This document shows positions 53,635 through 62,046 of a stretch of DNA of 64,000 bases, piece by piece. The position numbers and the translations under genes were made by a program. How positions within the stretch are numbered: position 1 is the stretch's first letter; each line of letters begins with the position of its first letter. Below the pieces are notes generated by a model. The model saw only the letters and a list, made by a program, of their open reading frames with translations. It did not search any database and was not told the DNA's origin. Source of the stretch: JAFIEN01 sp051859505 (lineage in GTDB: Bacteria > Pseudomonadota > Alphaproteobacteria > Rhodobacterales > Rhodobacteraceae); the NCBI GenBank assembly GCA_051859505.1, contig JBHYFN010000003.1, positions 91,331-155,330 on the forward strand, read 5' to 3'.

Positions 53635-54385
53635 GCCCGGGCTGACCGACGACGCCTTTCTGGGCGGACGGCTGCAGATCCTGCAACCCCGGGCCGGCTA
53701 TCGCGCGGGCAACGATCCGGTGATCCTCGCCGCCGCCGTTTCCGCCCGCGCGGGGGATGCGGTTCTAGAGCTGGGGCTTGGGGCGGGGGTCGCGGCGCTG
53801 TGCCTGGGGGCGCGGGTGCCGGGGTTGCGCCTGACGGGGCTGGAGGTGCAGCCCGCCTATGCCGCGCTGGCCCGCCGCAATGCCGCCCGCAACGGCATCG
53901 CGCTGCGCGTGATCGAGGGCGATCTGACACGGCCGCCCGCAGAGCTGCGGCAGGAGAGTTTCGATCATGTGATCATGAACCCGCCCTATTTCGACAGGCG
54001 CATGGGGACGGGCTCTGCCGATCCGGGGCGCGATATCGCGCTGGGCGGCGAGACGCCGCTGGCCAGCTGGATCGACACCGCCACCCGGAGGCTGCGCCCG
54101 CGCGGCTGGCTCTGGCTGATCCAGCGGGCCGAGCGCCTGCCCGAGATTCTGGGCGCGCTTGATGCGCGGCTGGGTTCGGTCTCGGTCCGGCCGCTGATCG
54201 CGCGCGAGGGGCGCGAGGCGGGGCTGGTCCTGCTTCGCGCCCGCAAGGACGGCCGCGCGCCCTTTCGGCTGCTGGCGCCTCTGGTCCTGCATGCGGGCGA
54301 AAGTCACCTGCGGGACGAGGATGATTTCACCCCGCTTTTCCGGTCGATCCTGCGCGACGGTGCCGCCCTGCCCTGGCCGCGTTAA
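53612..54385 (+). CDS. tRNA1(Val) (adenine-N6)-methyltransferase-like protein
   Basis: A 257-residue class I S-adenosylmethionine-dependent methyltransferase. AVLELGLGAGVAALCLGAR binds the cofactor and NPPYFDRR is the NPPY catalytic motif of N6-adenine enzymes. The TrmN6/YfiC group is the closest match by pattern, with the substrate an adenine in tRNA or rRNA. Its start lies inside the DUF2007 gene. Confidence 0.87.
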   Translation: MTSTSDAEPGLTDDAFLGGRLQILQPRAGYRAGNDPVILAAAVSARAGDAVLELGLGAGVAALCLGARVPGLRLTGLEVQPAYAALARRNAARNGIALRVIEGDLTRPPAELRQESFDHVIMNPPYFDRRMGTGSADPGRDIALGGETPLASWIDTATRRLRPRGWLWLIQRAERLPEILGALDARLGSVSVRPLIAREGREAGLVLLRARKDGRAPFRLLAPLVLHAGESHLRDEDDFTPLFRSILRDGAALPWPR

Positions 54386-54507
54386 CGGTTTCGCAACCTC
54401 TTGACGCAAGACTCGGCCGAAGGCGCGCCGCAGTCCGATCTTTGGTGACAGCTTCATGAAACTGTGATGCAATCGGGCTGCGGTCATTCAACCAGAGGAG
54501 GACCCGA

Positions 54508-54675
54508 ATGAGCCTGTCATCCCACCTGCAGGAACTTAAGAAGAAACATCAGACACTCTCCGAGGCAGTGGAAGCCGCGCAGAAGGCCCCCGGGGCCGAT
54601 GATCTGGAAATCGCGCGGATGAAGAAGCAGAAACTCCAGCTCAAGGAAGAGATTACCCGCCTTTCGACGCACTGA
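54508..54675 (+). CDS. YdcH-family (DUF465) small coiled-coil protein
   Basis: A 55-residue protein. AGAGGAGG is well placed before the ATG. The sequence MSLSSHLQELKKKHQTLSEA and its closing KKQKLQLKEEITRLSTH have the alpha-helical Lys/Leu heptads of YdcH/DUF465 proteins, which are common next to such loci in alphaproteobacteria. The role is unknown. Its 3' end overlaps the convergent exporter gene by 23 bp. Confidence 0.85.
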   Translation: MSLSSHLQELKKKHQTLSEAVEAAQKAPGADDLEIARMKKQKLQLKEEITRLSTH

Positions 54676-55561
54676 CCGAAGGCGCTTTCGCCGGGCGGCC
54701 CGCGCGCGACGCAAGCGCCGCGCCCCCGGCGATCAGGCAGGCGGCAAGGGCCAGCGCGCCCGTCGCCGGCGCGCGCCCGGCCAGCACAAGGGCCAGCGTG
54801 GACAGGAGTGGTGCTGCATAGGATGCGACGCCCAGAAGCTGGATATTGCCCCGCTTCATGCCCACGTCCCAGATGAAGAAGGCCAGCCCGACCGGGCCCA
54901 GCCCCAGCGCGATCACCGCAGCCCAGCCGCGCGTCGTCTCGGGCCAGACCGTTTCCTCGAGCGCGAGATGCGCAAGGGCCGAAAGCACGGCCGTCGCGAT
55001 GCAGAAGACGGCGACACTGGCCGTAGGCACCGCGCCCAACCGGCGCGAGATCACCGAATAGCCCGCCCATGTCAGCGCGCAGAGCCCGGCCAGCGCAAAG
55101 GCCGCACCCGCCCCCTCGGCCCGGAACCCCGCACCACCCAGCACCAGAATGCCCGCCCCGCCAAAGGCGATGAGCGCGCCCAGAACATGGGCCCCCCGCA
55201 GCCTTTCGCCCGGCAGAAGGCCGGAAAACAGCACGATCAGAAGCGGCCAGAGATAGGCGATGAGCCCGGTCTGCGCGGCAACACCCGCCCCCTCGCCCAG
55301 CCGGAAGGCGGTGAAGTAGAGGAAATGATAGCCGAAAAGCCCCGCCGTTCCAAAGGCATAGACCCGCAGCGGCACCTTCGCCAACCGGGAAAGCCCGCCC
55401 GAAGCCGCAACCCAGACCAGCCCCAGCCCGCCGCCGATGGCAAAGGTCAGCGCGTTCAGCAACAGGGGCGGCACCGGCGCGCTTTCCACCGTCAGAAGCG
55501 CCAAGAGCGCCCAGAGCAGGACCGCCCCGAACCCGATCAGCGTGGCAAGGCCTTGGGACAT
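54653..55561 (-). CDS. EamA/DMT-family exporter
   Basis: A 302-residue protein with about ten hydrophobic segments in two five-helix repeats typical of drug/metabolite transporters. The opening MSQGLATLIGFGAVLLWAL and the GVAAQTGLIAYLWPLLIVLFS region fit the amino-acid or metabolite exporter branch. It lies upstream of the phbB terminator, so it is a separate unit. The substrate is unknown. Confidence 0.88.
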   Translation of the reverse strand: MSQGLATLIGFGAVLLWALLALLTVESAPVPPLLLNALTFAIGGGLGLVWVAASGGLSRLAKVPLRVYAFGTAGLFGYHFLYFTAFRLGEGAGVAAQTGLIAYLWPLLIVLFSGLLPGERLRGAHVLGALIAFGGAGILVLGGAGFRAEGAGAAFALAGLCALTWAGYSVISRRLGAVPTASVAVFCIATAVLSALAHLALEETVWPETTRGWAAVIALGLGPVGLAFFIWDVGMKRGNIQLLGVASYAAPLLSTLALVLAGRAPATGALALAACLIAGGAALASRAGRPAKAPSVSASKGG

Positions 55562-55576
55562 GATGTCACTTCCACG

Positions 55577-55603
55577 AAAAAGGCCGGCCCGCCCGGACCG
55601 GCC
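55577..55603 (-). terminator. Rho-independent terminator after phbB
   Basis: On the minus strand GGCCGGTCC pairs with GGGCCGGCC (9 bp, one G-T pair) across GGGC and is followed by TTTTT. It lies 22 bp after the phbB stop. Confidence 0.75.
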
Positions 55604-55625
55604 CCATGTCAGGCGGCGATCCGCC

Positions 55626-56351
55626 TCAGATCATGTACTGCCCGCCGTTGGCCGACAGGGTCGAGCCGGTGACGAACCCCGCCTGATCAGAGGCGAGGAA
55701 GACGACGCAACGCGCGATCTCGTCGGCTTCGCCCAGGCGACCGACAGGGATCTGCGGCAGGATGACCTCGTTCATCACCTTCTCGGGGATCGTGCTCATC
55801 ATCTCGGTATTGATATAGCCGGGGCAGATCGCGTTGACGGTGATCCCGGCGCGCGCGCCCTCCTGCGCCAGGGCCTTGGTAAAGCCCAGATCGCCCGACT
55901 TGGCGGCGGCGTAATTGGCCTGCGCGAACTGGCCCTTCTGCCCGTTGATCGACGAGATGCTGATGACCCGGCCGAACTTGCGCTCGCGCATGCCGTTCCA
56001 GACGTTGTGGGTCATGTTGAACAGGCCGGTCAGGTTGGTGTCGATCACCTCGTGCCATTGCTGCGGCGTCATGCGGTGAAAGGGCGCGTCGCGGGTGATG
56101 CCGGCATTGTTGACCAGAACGTCCACCGGGCCGATCTCGGCCTCGACCTGGGCCACGCCCTTGGCGCAATCCTCGTAATTCGAGACATCCCACTTGTAGG
56201 TCTTGATGCCGGTTTCCCTGGTGAAGGCGGCGGCGGCCTCGTCATTGCCGGCATAGGTCGCGGCCACGCCGTAACCGGCGGCCTGCAGGGCCTTGGAAAT
56301 CGCGGCACCGATCCCGCGGGACCCTCCGGTGACGAGTGCAACACGGGGCAT
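55626..56351 (-). CDS. phbB: Acetoacetyl-CoA reductase
   Basis: A 241-residue short-chain dehydrogenase that reduces acetoacetyl-CoA to (R)-3-hydroxybutyryl-CoA with NADPH, the second step toward polyhydroxybutyrate. The GGSRGIG cofactor motif, the catalytic Ser (SSINGQKGQ), Tyr-x3-Lys (NYAAAK) and the PhbB-type end SANGGQYMI are present. GGAGGAG precedes the ATG at 56351. phaA is upstream, separated by a 48-bp palindrome; the synthase gene phaC is not in the window. Confidence 0.95.
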   Translation of the reverse strand: MPRVALVTGGSRGIGAAISKALQAAGYGVAATYAGNDEAAAAFTRETGIKTYKWDVSNYEDCAKGVAQVEAEIGPVDVLVNNAGITRDAPFHRMTPQQWHEVIDTNLTGLFNMTHNVWNGMRERKFGRVISISSINGQKGQFAQANYAAAKSGDLGFTKALAQEGARAGITVNAICPGYINTEMMSTIPEKVMNEVILPQIPVGRLGEADEIARCVVFLASDQAGFVTGSTLSANGGQYMI

Positions 56352-56440
56352 GGGGTTCTCCTCCAAAGAATTTTCTGGATGTTACGCAGGGCAATCGCAC
56401 AGGGCAACAATCTTTCGCGCATGCGAGCTGCGTTTGGGCC

Positions 56441-56488
56441 AGCGTGGGTTTCACCCACCCTACCGGTAGGGTGGGTGAAACCCACGCT
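56441..56488. repeat. 48-bp perfect palindrome, repeat family R1
   Basis: AGCGTGGGTTTCACCCACC and its full complement meet without a loop (56441-56464 with 56465-56488). The core is the same as in the 2837-2887 arms. It lies between phaA and phbB, 13 bp past the phaA stop, so it can form a hairpin that adjusts relative expression. Confidence 0.92.
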
Positions 56489-56501
56489 GCGCCACGGTCG
56501 A

Positions 56502-57674
56502 TTATCGCTCGACGCAGAGCGCCACGCCCATGCCGCCACCGATACACAGGGTGGCAAGGCCCTTCTTCGCGCCGCGCCGCTTCATCTCGAACAGCAGCGT
56601 GTTGAGCACCCGCGCGCCCGAGGCGCCGATCGGATGGCCGATGGCGATGGCGCCACCGTTCACGTTCACGATGGCCGGATCCCAGCCCATATCCTTGTTC
56701 ACCGCACAGGCCTGGGCGGCGAAAGCCTCGTTCGCCTCGACCAGATCGAGGTCGTCCACGCTCCAGCCCGCCTTTTCCAGCGCCTTGCGGCTGGCATGGA
56801 TCGGCCCCACCCCCATGATCGACGGATCAAGCCCCGCCGTCGCATAGGACGCGATGCGGGCCAGCGGCTCGATCCCGCGCCGGGCCGCCTCATCTTCGGA
56901 CATCAGCAGGGTCGCCGCCGCGCCATCGTTCAGCCCGCTGGCATTGCCGGCCGTGACCGTGCCGTCCTTGACGAAGGCCGGGCGCAGCTTGGTCATGGCG
57001 TCGATTGTGGCGCCGTGGCGGATGTATTCGTCCTGATCCACCGTCACATCGCCCTTCCGGGTCTTGATCGTATAGGCCACGATCTCGTCAACGAAGCGGC
57101 CCGCCTTCTGGGCGGCTTCGGCCTTGTTCTGGCTGGCCACGGCGAATTCGTCCTGCATCTCGCGGGTGATCTGCCATTTCGCGGCCACATTCTCGGCCGT
57201 CTGGCCCATGTGATAGCCGTTGAACGCATCCCAAAGGCCGTCGCGGATCATCGTGTCGATGAAGGTCACATCGCCCATCTTGGTGCCCGCGCGCATATTG
57301 GCGGCATGGGCCGAGAGCGACATGTTCTCCTGCCCGCCCGCGGCGACGATGGTGGCATCGCCCAGCATGATGTGCTGCGCGCCCAGCGCCACGGCCCGAA
57401 GGCCCGAGCCGCAGACCTGGTTGATGCCCCAGGCCGCGCTTTCCTGCGGCAGGCCCGCCTTGATATGCGCCTGCCGCGCCGGGTTCTGGCCCTGCGCGGC
57501 GGTCAGCACCTGGCCCATGATCGTCTCGGACACTTCGGCGGCCTCGACGCCGGCGCGCGCGACCACCTCGGACAGGACGGCCGCGCCAAGATCATGGGCC
57601 GGCGTCGTGGCGAAGGCGCCGCCGAAACTGCCGACGGCCGTGCGGGCCGCGGAGGCGATTACGACTTTGGTCAT
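56502..57674 (-). CDS. phaA: Acetyl-CoA C-acetyltransferase (beta-ketothiolase)
   Basis: A 390-residue thiolase that condenses two acetyl-CoA to acetoacetyl-CoA, the first PHB step; it also works in degradation. Nucleophile Cys lies in NQVCGSGLRAV, with the His in AIGHPIGASGAR and second Cys in LCIGGGMGVA. It pairs with phbB on the same strand. The length is normal. Confidence 0.95.
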   Translation of the reverse strand: MTKVVIASAARTAVGSFGGAFATTPAHDLGAAVLSEVVARAGVEAAEVSETIMGQVLTAAQGQNPARQAHIKAGLPQESAAWGINQVCGSGLRAVALGAQHIMLGDATIVAAGGQENMSLSAHAANMRAGTKMGDVTFIDTMIRDGLWDAFNGYHMGQTAENVAAKWQITREMQDEFAVASQNKAEAAQKAGRFVDEIVAYTIKTRKGDVTVDQDEYIRHGATIDAMTKLRPAFVKDGTVTAGNASGLNDGAAATLLMSEDEAARRGIEPLARIASYATAGLDPSIMGVGPIHASRKALEKAGWSVDDLDLVEANEAFAAQACAVNKDMGWDPAIVNVNGGAIAIGHPIGASGARVLNTLLFEMKRRGAKKGLATLCIGGGMGVALCVER

Positions 57675-57860
57675 GGAAAGATCCTTTCTTGCAGCAGCAG
57701 GGCCGGGGCGAGCGCGCCCTCCTTGGCCGTTGACCCCTCTTTAGGGGCTTGCTGCATGTGCGGCAACGCGATTCGACGCCCGCCCCTGCAACCGGCGGGT
57801 GCCCGTCATGGCGCCTATCGCACCGCGCGTCGGGATGTCCGGCGCACCGCCCAGGCCGGG

Positions 57861-58664
57861 CTAATCCAGCGTCGGCTTGGGCGTGCCGAACAGATAGCCC
57901 TGGAGGCAATCGATCTGGAGCCGGCGAAGAAGGTTGGCCTCGGCCTCGGTCTCGACCCCTTCGGCGACGGTGAACATCTCGAACTGGCGGGCCACGGTGA
58001 TCAGCGCCTCGCACAGCACCTGGTTGTCGGGCTTGGTGTCGATGTCGCGGATGAAGTGGCGGTCGATCTTCACGAGATCGAAGAAGAAATCCTTGAGATA
58101 GCGGAAGGCCGTCAGCCCCGCCCCGAAATCATCCAGCGCGAAGGAGACGCCCTTGGGCTGCAGTTCGGCCATGAAGCGGATCACCACTTCGGGAAGCTGC
58201 ATCGCCGAATCCTCGCTGATTTCGAGGATCAGGCGGGCGCCGATGCCGGGATGGCGCGCAAGGCCCGCCTCGAGCGCCTTGCGCCATTCGCCATCGCCGA
58301 TCGAGCGGGCCGACATGTTGATCGCCAGCCTGAGCTGCGGGTTGCGCGCCAGCATCGACAGGCCGAGGCGGATCGAGGCGCAGTCGATATCCCGACCAAG
58401 GCCCGTATCCTCGACCGTGGACATGAAGAGGTTGGCGGGCAAGACCCGCCCGCCTTCGTCCAGCAGGCGGATGAAGCCTTCGTAAAACGCGATGCGCGTA
58501 GTGTCGCCCGCCACCACCACGGGTTGAAACGCCAGCTGTGCCCGTTCCGCCAGGAGGGCCGCCCGCACCATGCCCGGAACATCGCGGTCCCGGCTTGCCA
58601 TCGCATGGTCAAGGGGGTCAAGCGGGCTGCCCCGCGCCAAGGCCGACGTGTCGATTCCGCGCAT
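57861..58664 (-). CDS. EAL-domain protein, probable cyclic-di-GMP phosphodiesterase
   Basis: A 267-residue single-domain EAL protein. The name motif reads EGF instead of EAL, but the catalytic Glu of that motif, the Asn of LAINMS, DDFGAG, Lys of LVKIDRHF, Glu of AEGVET and Gln of LQGYLF are all kept, so activity is likely. It has no GGDEF or membrane part, so it is a soluble, possibly partner-regulated protein. The ATG at 58664 has GGAG 8 nt upstream; a start at 58697 is also possible. Confidence 0.87.
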   Translation of the reverse strand: MRGIDTSALARGSPLDPLDHAMASRDRDVPGMVRAALLAERAQLAFQPVVVAGDTTRIAFYEGFIRLLDEGGRVLPANLFMSTVEDTGLGRDIDCASIRLGLSMLARNPQLRLAINMSARSIGDGEWRKALEAGLARHPGIGARLILEISEDSAMQLPEVVIRFMAELQPKGVSFALDDFGAGLTAFRYLKDFFFDLVKIDRHFIRDIDTKPDNQVLCEALITVARQFEMFTVAEGVETEAEANLLRRLQIDCLQGYLFGTPKPTLD

Positions 58665-58796
58665 GTCCGCTGCTCCGTTTCCCAAAGCGTGATGCACCGG
58701 AACAAACTAAGGTTGTCTGAACGAACCGGATTTGAGATGAATTCGCGGGATTTGACGAGGCGGATCCGACGAGCCGAAGCTGAAGAGGTGGGGCCG

Positions 58797-59378
58797 ATGC
58801 CCGAACGCTGCGGATGGTGCGGAGAGGATCCGCTCTATCAGGCCTATCACGACACCGAATGGGGCCAGCCCGAGCGCGACGGGCGGCGGCTTTGGGAAAA
58901 GCTTGTTCTGGAGGGCTTTCAGGCGGGGCTCAGCTGGATCACGATCCTGCGCAAGCGCGACGGCTTTCGCCGCGCCTTTGCCGGTTTCGATCCCGACCTG
59001 ATCGCCGGCTGGGGCGCGGCCGAGGTCGAACGCCTGCTTGCAGATCCCGGGATCGTCCGCCACCGGGGCAAGATCGAGGCCACCATCGGCAACGCCCGCG
59101 CCTGGCAAAGGATCGAGGCGCGCGAGGGGTTCGCATCCTTCCTCTGGGGCTATGTCGGTGGCGAGCCGATCCTGAACCGCCCCGCGACCCTGGCCGAGGT
59201 GCCCGCCGCAACGGCACTGTCGAAACGGCTGTCGCGTGACCTGAAGGCCGAGGGGTTCCGCTTTTGCGGGCCGACGACCGTCTATGCCTTCATGCAGGCC
59301 GCGGGGCTGGTGAACGACCATGTGCAGACCTGCCACCGCGCCCCGCCGCCCGCGCCGCCCGCGCCGCCGGAGGCCTGA
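58797..59378 (+). CDS. tag: DNA-3-methyladenine glycosylase I
   Basis: A 193-residue repair enzyme that removes 3-methyladenine. The catalytic Glu is in LVLEGFQAGLSW, and the zinc ligands are visible as Cys in MPERCGWC, His in YHDTEWG, and His and Cys near DHVQTCH. It ends in a Pro/Ala-rich tail. The ATG at 58797 is the usual MPERCGW start; the same frame opens further upstream, at about 58738, without family support. Convergent with moaE. Confidence 0.95.
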   Translation: MPERCGWCGEDPLYQAYHDTEWGQPERDGRRLWEKLVLEGFQAGLSWITILRKRDGFRRAFAGFDPDLIAGWGAAEVERLLADPGIVRHRGKIEATIGNARAWQRIEAREGFASFLWGYVGGEPILNRPATLAEVPAATALSKRLSRDLKAEGFRFCGPTTVYAFMQAAGLVNDHVQTCHRAPPPAPPAPPEA

Positions 59379-59383
59379 CACCG

Positions 59384-59824
59384 CTACCAGCGCGTCAGCG
59401 CGGCCTCGTCCTCGTCGCGGGCGGCGACCCAGTTGGCGCCGTCGCGGGTGATCTCCTTCTTCCAGAAGGGCGCGCGGGACTTGAGGTAATCCATCAGGAA
59501 CTCGGCCGCCGCAAAGGCATCCGCCCGATGCGCCGAGGCGGTGGCGACCATCATGATCCCCTCGCCCGGGCCAAGACGGCCGAAGCGGTGGATCACAAGC
59601 GCATCGACCAGCGCCCAGCGCGCGCGCGCCTCGTCCAGAATGGCGGTGATGGCGCCTTCGGTCATGCCGGGATAGTGCTCGATCTCCATCGCCTCGAGCC
59701 CGCCCGAGACATCGCGCACCACGCCGGTGAAGCTGACCACGGCCCCCGCCCCTTCGGCAGAGGCGGCGAAGGCGTTGAGCTCGGCGCCGGCGTCGAACCC
59801 CGCCTCCTGCACCCGGACGCTCAT
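59384..59824 (-). CDS. moaE: Molybdopterin synthase large subunit
   Basis: A 146-residue catalytic subunit that adds sulphur to precursor Z with MoaD. VVSFTGVVRDVSGGLEAMEIEHYPGM and the Lys-containing LKSRAPFWKKE are the hallmarks. I prefer ATG 59824, just after the moaD stop; a GTG at 59833 would give an overlapping start. It is part of the pgsA-moaD-moaE run. Confidence 0.93.
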   Translation of the reverse strand: MSVRVQEAGFDAGAELNAFAASAEGAGAVVSFTGVVRDVSGGLEAMEIEHYPGMTEGAITAILDEARARWALVDALVIHRFGRLGPGEGIMMVATASAHRADAFAAAEFLMDYLKSRAPFWKKEITRDGANWVAARDEDEAALTRW

Positions 59825-59825
59825 G

Positions 59826-60074
59826 TCATCCACCCGTCATCGGCGGAAAGAAGGCCACTTCGCGCACGCCGGCCAGAGGCGCATCGAAATCCGCAAGCTG
59901 CTGATCCAGCGCCACGCGAAGCGCGCGCAGATCGGCAAAGGCCGCGGCATGGCGATCGCCCTGCGCGCGCAGCTCTTCGACCAGATCCGCCACGGTCGCG
60001 GCCGTGGTCTCGACCGTCTCGCGTCTGAGGCCGATCCTTTCGCGCAGCCAGGCGAAATAGAGAACCTCGATCAT
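59826..60074 (-). CDS. moaD: Molybdopterin synthase sulphur carrier subunit
   Basis: An 82-residue ubiquitin-like protein ending in the Gly-Gly tail that is thiocarboxylated to donate sulphur. The opening MIEVLYFAWLRERIGL and closing PPMTGG are diagnostic. Its start overlaps the pgsA stop by 4 bp. Confidence 0.94.
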   Translation of the reverse strand: MIEVLYFAWLRERIGLRRETVETTAATVADLVEELRAQGDRHAAAFADLRALRVALDQQLADFDAPLAGVREVAFFPPMTGG

Positions 60075-60694
60075 CCCCTCTCCTTCAGAAGCGGGACAGC
60101 CTTGCGGTAGTAATCCACCCCGGTCATCAGGGTCAGCACCGCCGCCACCCAGATCAGCACAAGCCCGCACAGCGTGGCGACCGAACCCGCGGTCAGACCG
60201 CCCGGCACTTCGCCCTCGCCCGCCCGCGGCGGCCGCCCTGTTTCAAGATAGGTCAGCCCGGTGCCAAGGAACAGGATCGCTATCGCCACCATCTGGGCCG
60301 TCGTCTTCCATTTGGCCAGCTGCGTCACCTTCAGCCCCGCCGCCCGGTCGCCCAGAAACTCGCGCATGCCCGAGACAAAGACCTCGCGGAAGATGATCAC
60401 CGTGGCGGGCAGGATCAGCCAGGGGTTCATCCCGGAATAGCCGGTGATCACCATGATCGCGATCATCACCATCGCCTTGTCGGCAATCGGGTCCAGCATC
60501 GCGCCGAACCGGCTTTCCTGCTTCCAGAGCCGGGCAAGGTAGCCGTCGAAATAATCCGTGATCGCCGCCCCGATGAACAGCGCCAGCGCGAACCAGTCGG
60601 CCCAGGGCCGGCTGAAATAGAGAAACATCACGGCCACGCCGGGCGCCGCAAAGAGGCGCAGAACCGTAAGTGTATTGGGCAGCGTCCAGACCAT
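60071..60694 (-). CDS. pgsA: CDP-diacylglycerol-glycerol-3-phosphate 3-phosphatidyltransferase
   Basis: A 207-residue membrane enzyme making phosphatidylglycerophosphate for phosphatidylglycerol. The CDP-alcohol phosphotransferase motif is DYFDGYLARLWKQESRFGAM followed by LDPIADK, giving the Asp/Gly/Arg pattern. Four to six hydrophobic segments are visible. The ATG at 60694 opens WTLPNTLTVLRL, the family start. Its end overlaps moaD. Confidence 0.95.
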   Translation of the reverse strand: MVWTLPNTLTVLRLFAAPGVAVMFLYFSRPWADWFALALFIGAAITDYFDGYLARLWKQESRFGAMLDPIADKAMVMIAIMVITGYSGMNPWLILPATVIIFREVFVSGMREFLGDRAAGLKVTQLAKWKTTAQMVAIAILFLGTGLTYLETGRPPRAGEGEVPGGLTAGSVATLCGLVLIWVAAVLTLMTGVDYYRKAVPLLKERG

Positions 60695-60816
60695 GCCTCT
60701 GATTAGCCGCAGAGACCGCCGCTGACCATAGCCTCCGGCGCGACAACCACATCCTGCCGCCTCTTGCCGCCCCCGGACCCGGTTTCTATACTCGGGCCAG
60801 TCTTGCTGGGGGTCCG

Positions 60817-61782
60817 ATGTCATTCCGCGCCGCGCATCTTCTGGGGATCGAGCCGCTACATCCATCGGACATCACCACCCTTCTCGACCTTGCCGACCGC
60901 TATGCCGACCAGAACCGGCGCGGCATCACCCATCACGATGCGCTGGCGGGTCTGACCCAGATCAACATGTTCTTCGAGAACTCGACCCGCACCCAGGCCA
61001 GTTTCGAACTGGCCGGCAAGCGGCTTGGCGCCGATGTGATGAGCATGGCGATGCAGGCGAGCAGCATCAAGAAGGGCGAGACGCTGATCGACACGGCGCT
61101 GACGCTGAACGCGATGCGGCCCGATCTTCTGGTCGTGCGCCATCCGCAATCGGGCGCGGTCGATCTTCTGGCCGCCAAGGTCCAGAACTGCGCCGTGCTG
61201 AACGCGGGCGACGGGCGGCACGAACATCCCACCCAGGCGTTGCTCGATGCGCTCACGATCCGGCGCGCCAAGGGGCGGCTGCACCGGCTGTCCATCGCGA
61301 TCTGCGGCGACATCGCGCATAGCCGCGTCGCGCGGTCGAACATCCTGCTTCTGGGCAAGATGGAGAACCGCATCCGCCTGATCGGCCCACCGACGCTGAT
61401 GCCCGCGGGCATCGCCGATTTCGGCTGCGAGGTCTACGAGGACATGCGTGAGGGGCTGAAAGACGTCGACGTGGTGATGATGCTGCGTCTTCAGCGCGAG
61501 CGGATGGACGGCGGCTTCATCCCGTCGGAGCGCGAATATTACCACCGCTACGGGCTGGACGAGGAAAAGCTGCGCCACGCCAGCCCGGAGGCCATCGTCA
61601 TGCACCCCGGCCCGATGAACCGCGGGGTCGAGATCGACGGCACCATCGCCGATGACATCAACCGCTCGGTCATCCAGACCCAGGTCGAGATGGGGGTCGC
61701 CGTGCGCATGGCCGCGATGGAGCTTCTGGCCCGCAACCTGCGCGCCGCGCGCGGGGCGAAAGTGGCCGAGGTGATGGCATGA
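60817..61782 (+). CDS. pyrB: Aspartate carbamoyltransferase catalytic chain
   Basis: A 321-residue enzyme that forms carbamoyl aspartate in pyrimidine synthesis. The carbamoyl phosphate motif ENSTRTQASFE and the HPTQALLDALT motif are present, and the length fits class A chains, which associate with a PyrC-like partner. The downstream pyrC copy has lost its metal ligands, which supports that mode. Its stop overlaps a 36-codon reading frame as ATGA. Confidence 0.96.
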   Translation: MSFRAAHLLGIEPLHPSDITTLLDLADRYADQNRRGITHHDALAGLTQINMFFENSTRTQASFELAGKRLGADVMSMAMQASSIKKGETLIDTALTLNAMRPDLLVVRHPQSGAVDLLAAKVQNCAVLNAGDGRHEHPTQALLDALTIRRAKGRLHRLSIAICGDIAHSRVARSNILLLGKMENRIRLIGPPTLMPAGIADFGCEVYEDMREGLKDVDVVMMLRLQRERMDGGFIPSEREYYHRYGLDEEKLRHASPEAIVMHPGPMNRGVEIDGTIADDINRSVIQTQVEMGVAVRMAAMELLARNLRAARGAKVAEVMA

Positions 61783-61889
61783 GCAACGAAGAGCCTCCGA
61801 AGGATCCGCGCGCAAGCGGGCTGGTGGCCGTGGTTGCGCTGGCCGTTTCCGCGGGGCTGGTCGTGGTGATGGTGATGATCGGGGGATGA
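61779..61889 (+). CDS. Small membrane protein, 36 residues, between pyrB and pyrC
   Basis: A 36-residue open frame whose ATG overlaps the pyrB stop (ATGA). A charged start (MSNEEPPKDPRAS) is followed by one hydrophobic helix of about 22 residues (LVAVVALAVSAGLVVVMVMI). The overlap and single membrane helix suggest a real protein translated by coupling to pyrB, but nothing else supports it. The 157 bp that follow up to pyrC contain no other gene. Confidence 0.5.
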   Translation: MSNEEPPKDPRASGLVAVVALAVSAGLVVVMVMIGG

Positions 61890-62046
61890 ACCGTCCGCAA
61901 AGCCCCGGCTCGCTAGCCAGATCGCATCCACGACCGAACCGGTGCCCGACCGCACCCCTCGTCCCGCAAGGGCTGCGACCCGCCCGGGACTTGCCAGGCC
62001 CCCCCGCGCCGGAGTACCTCCGACCGACCCCAGCCCCGGACTGCCC

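Noticed and set aside
56441..56488. The long palindrome considered as an insertion-sequence end or attachment site
   Set aside because: No transposase or integrase lies nearby, no target duplication is seen, and the same core appears alone at other intergenic sites.
57861..58664. The EAL gene considered as a pseudogene because of EGF in place of EAL
   Set aside because: The frame is intact and the catalytic Glu, Asn, Asp, Lys and Gln residues are all kept.
55437..58796. A frame of more than 1100 codons leading into tag
   Set aside because: It is antisense to phbB, phaA and the EAL gene; only the last 193 codons encode a known protein.
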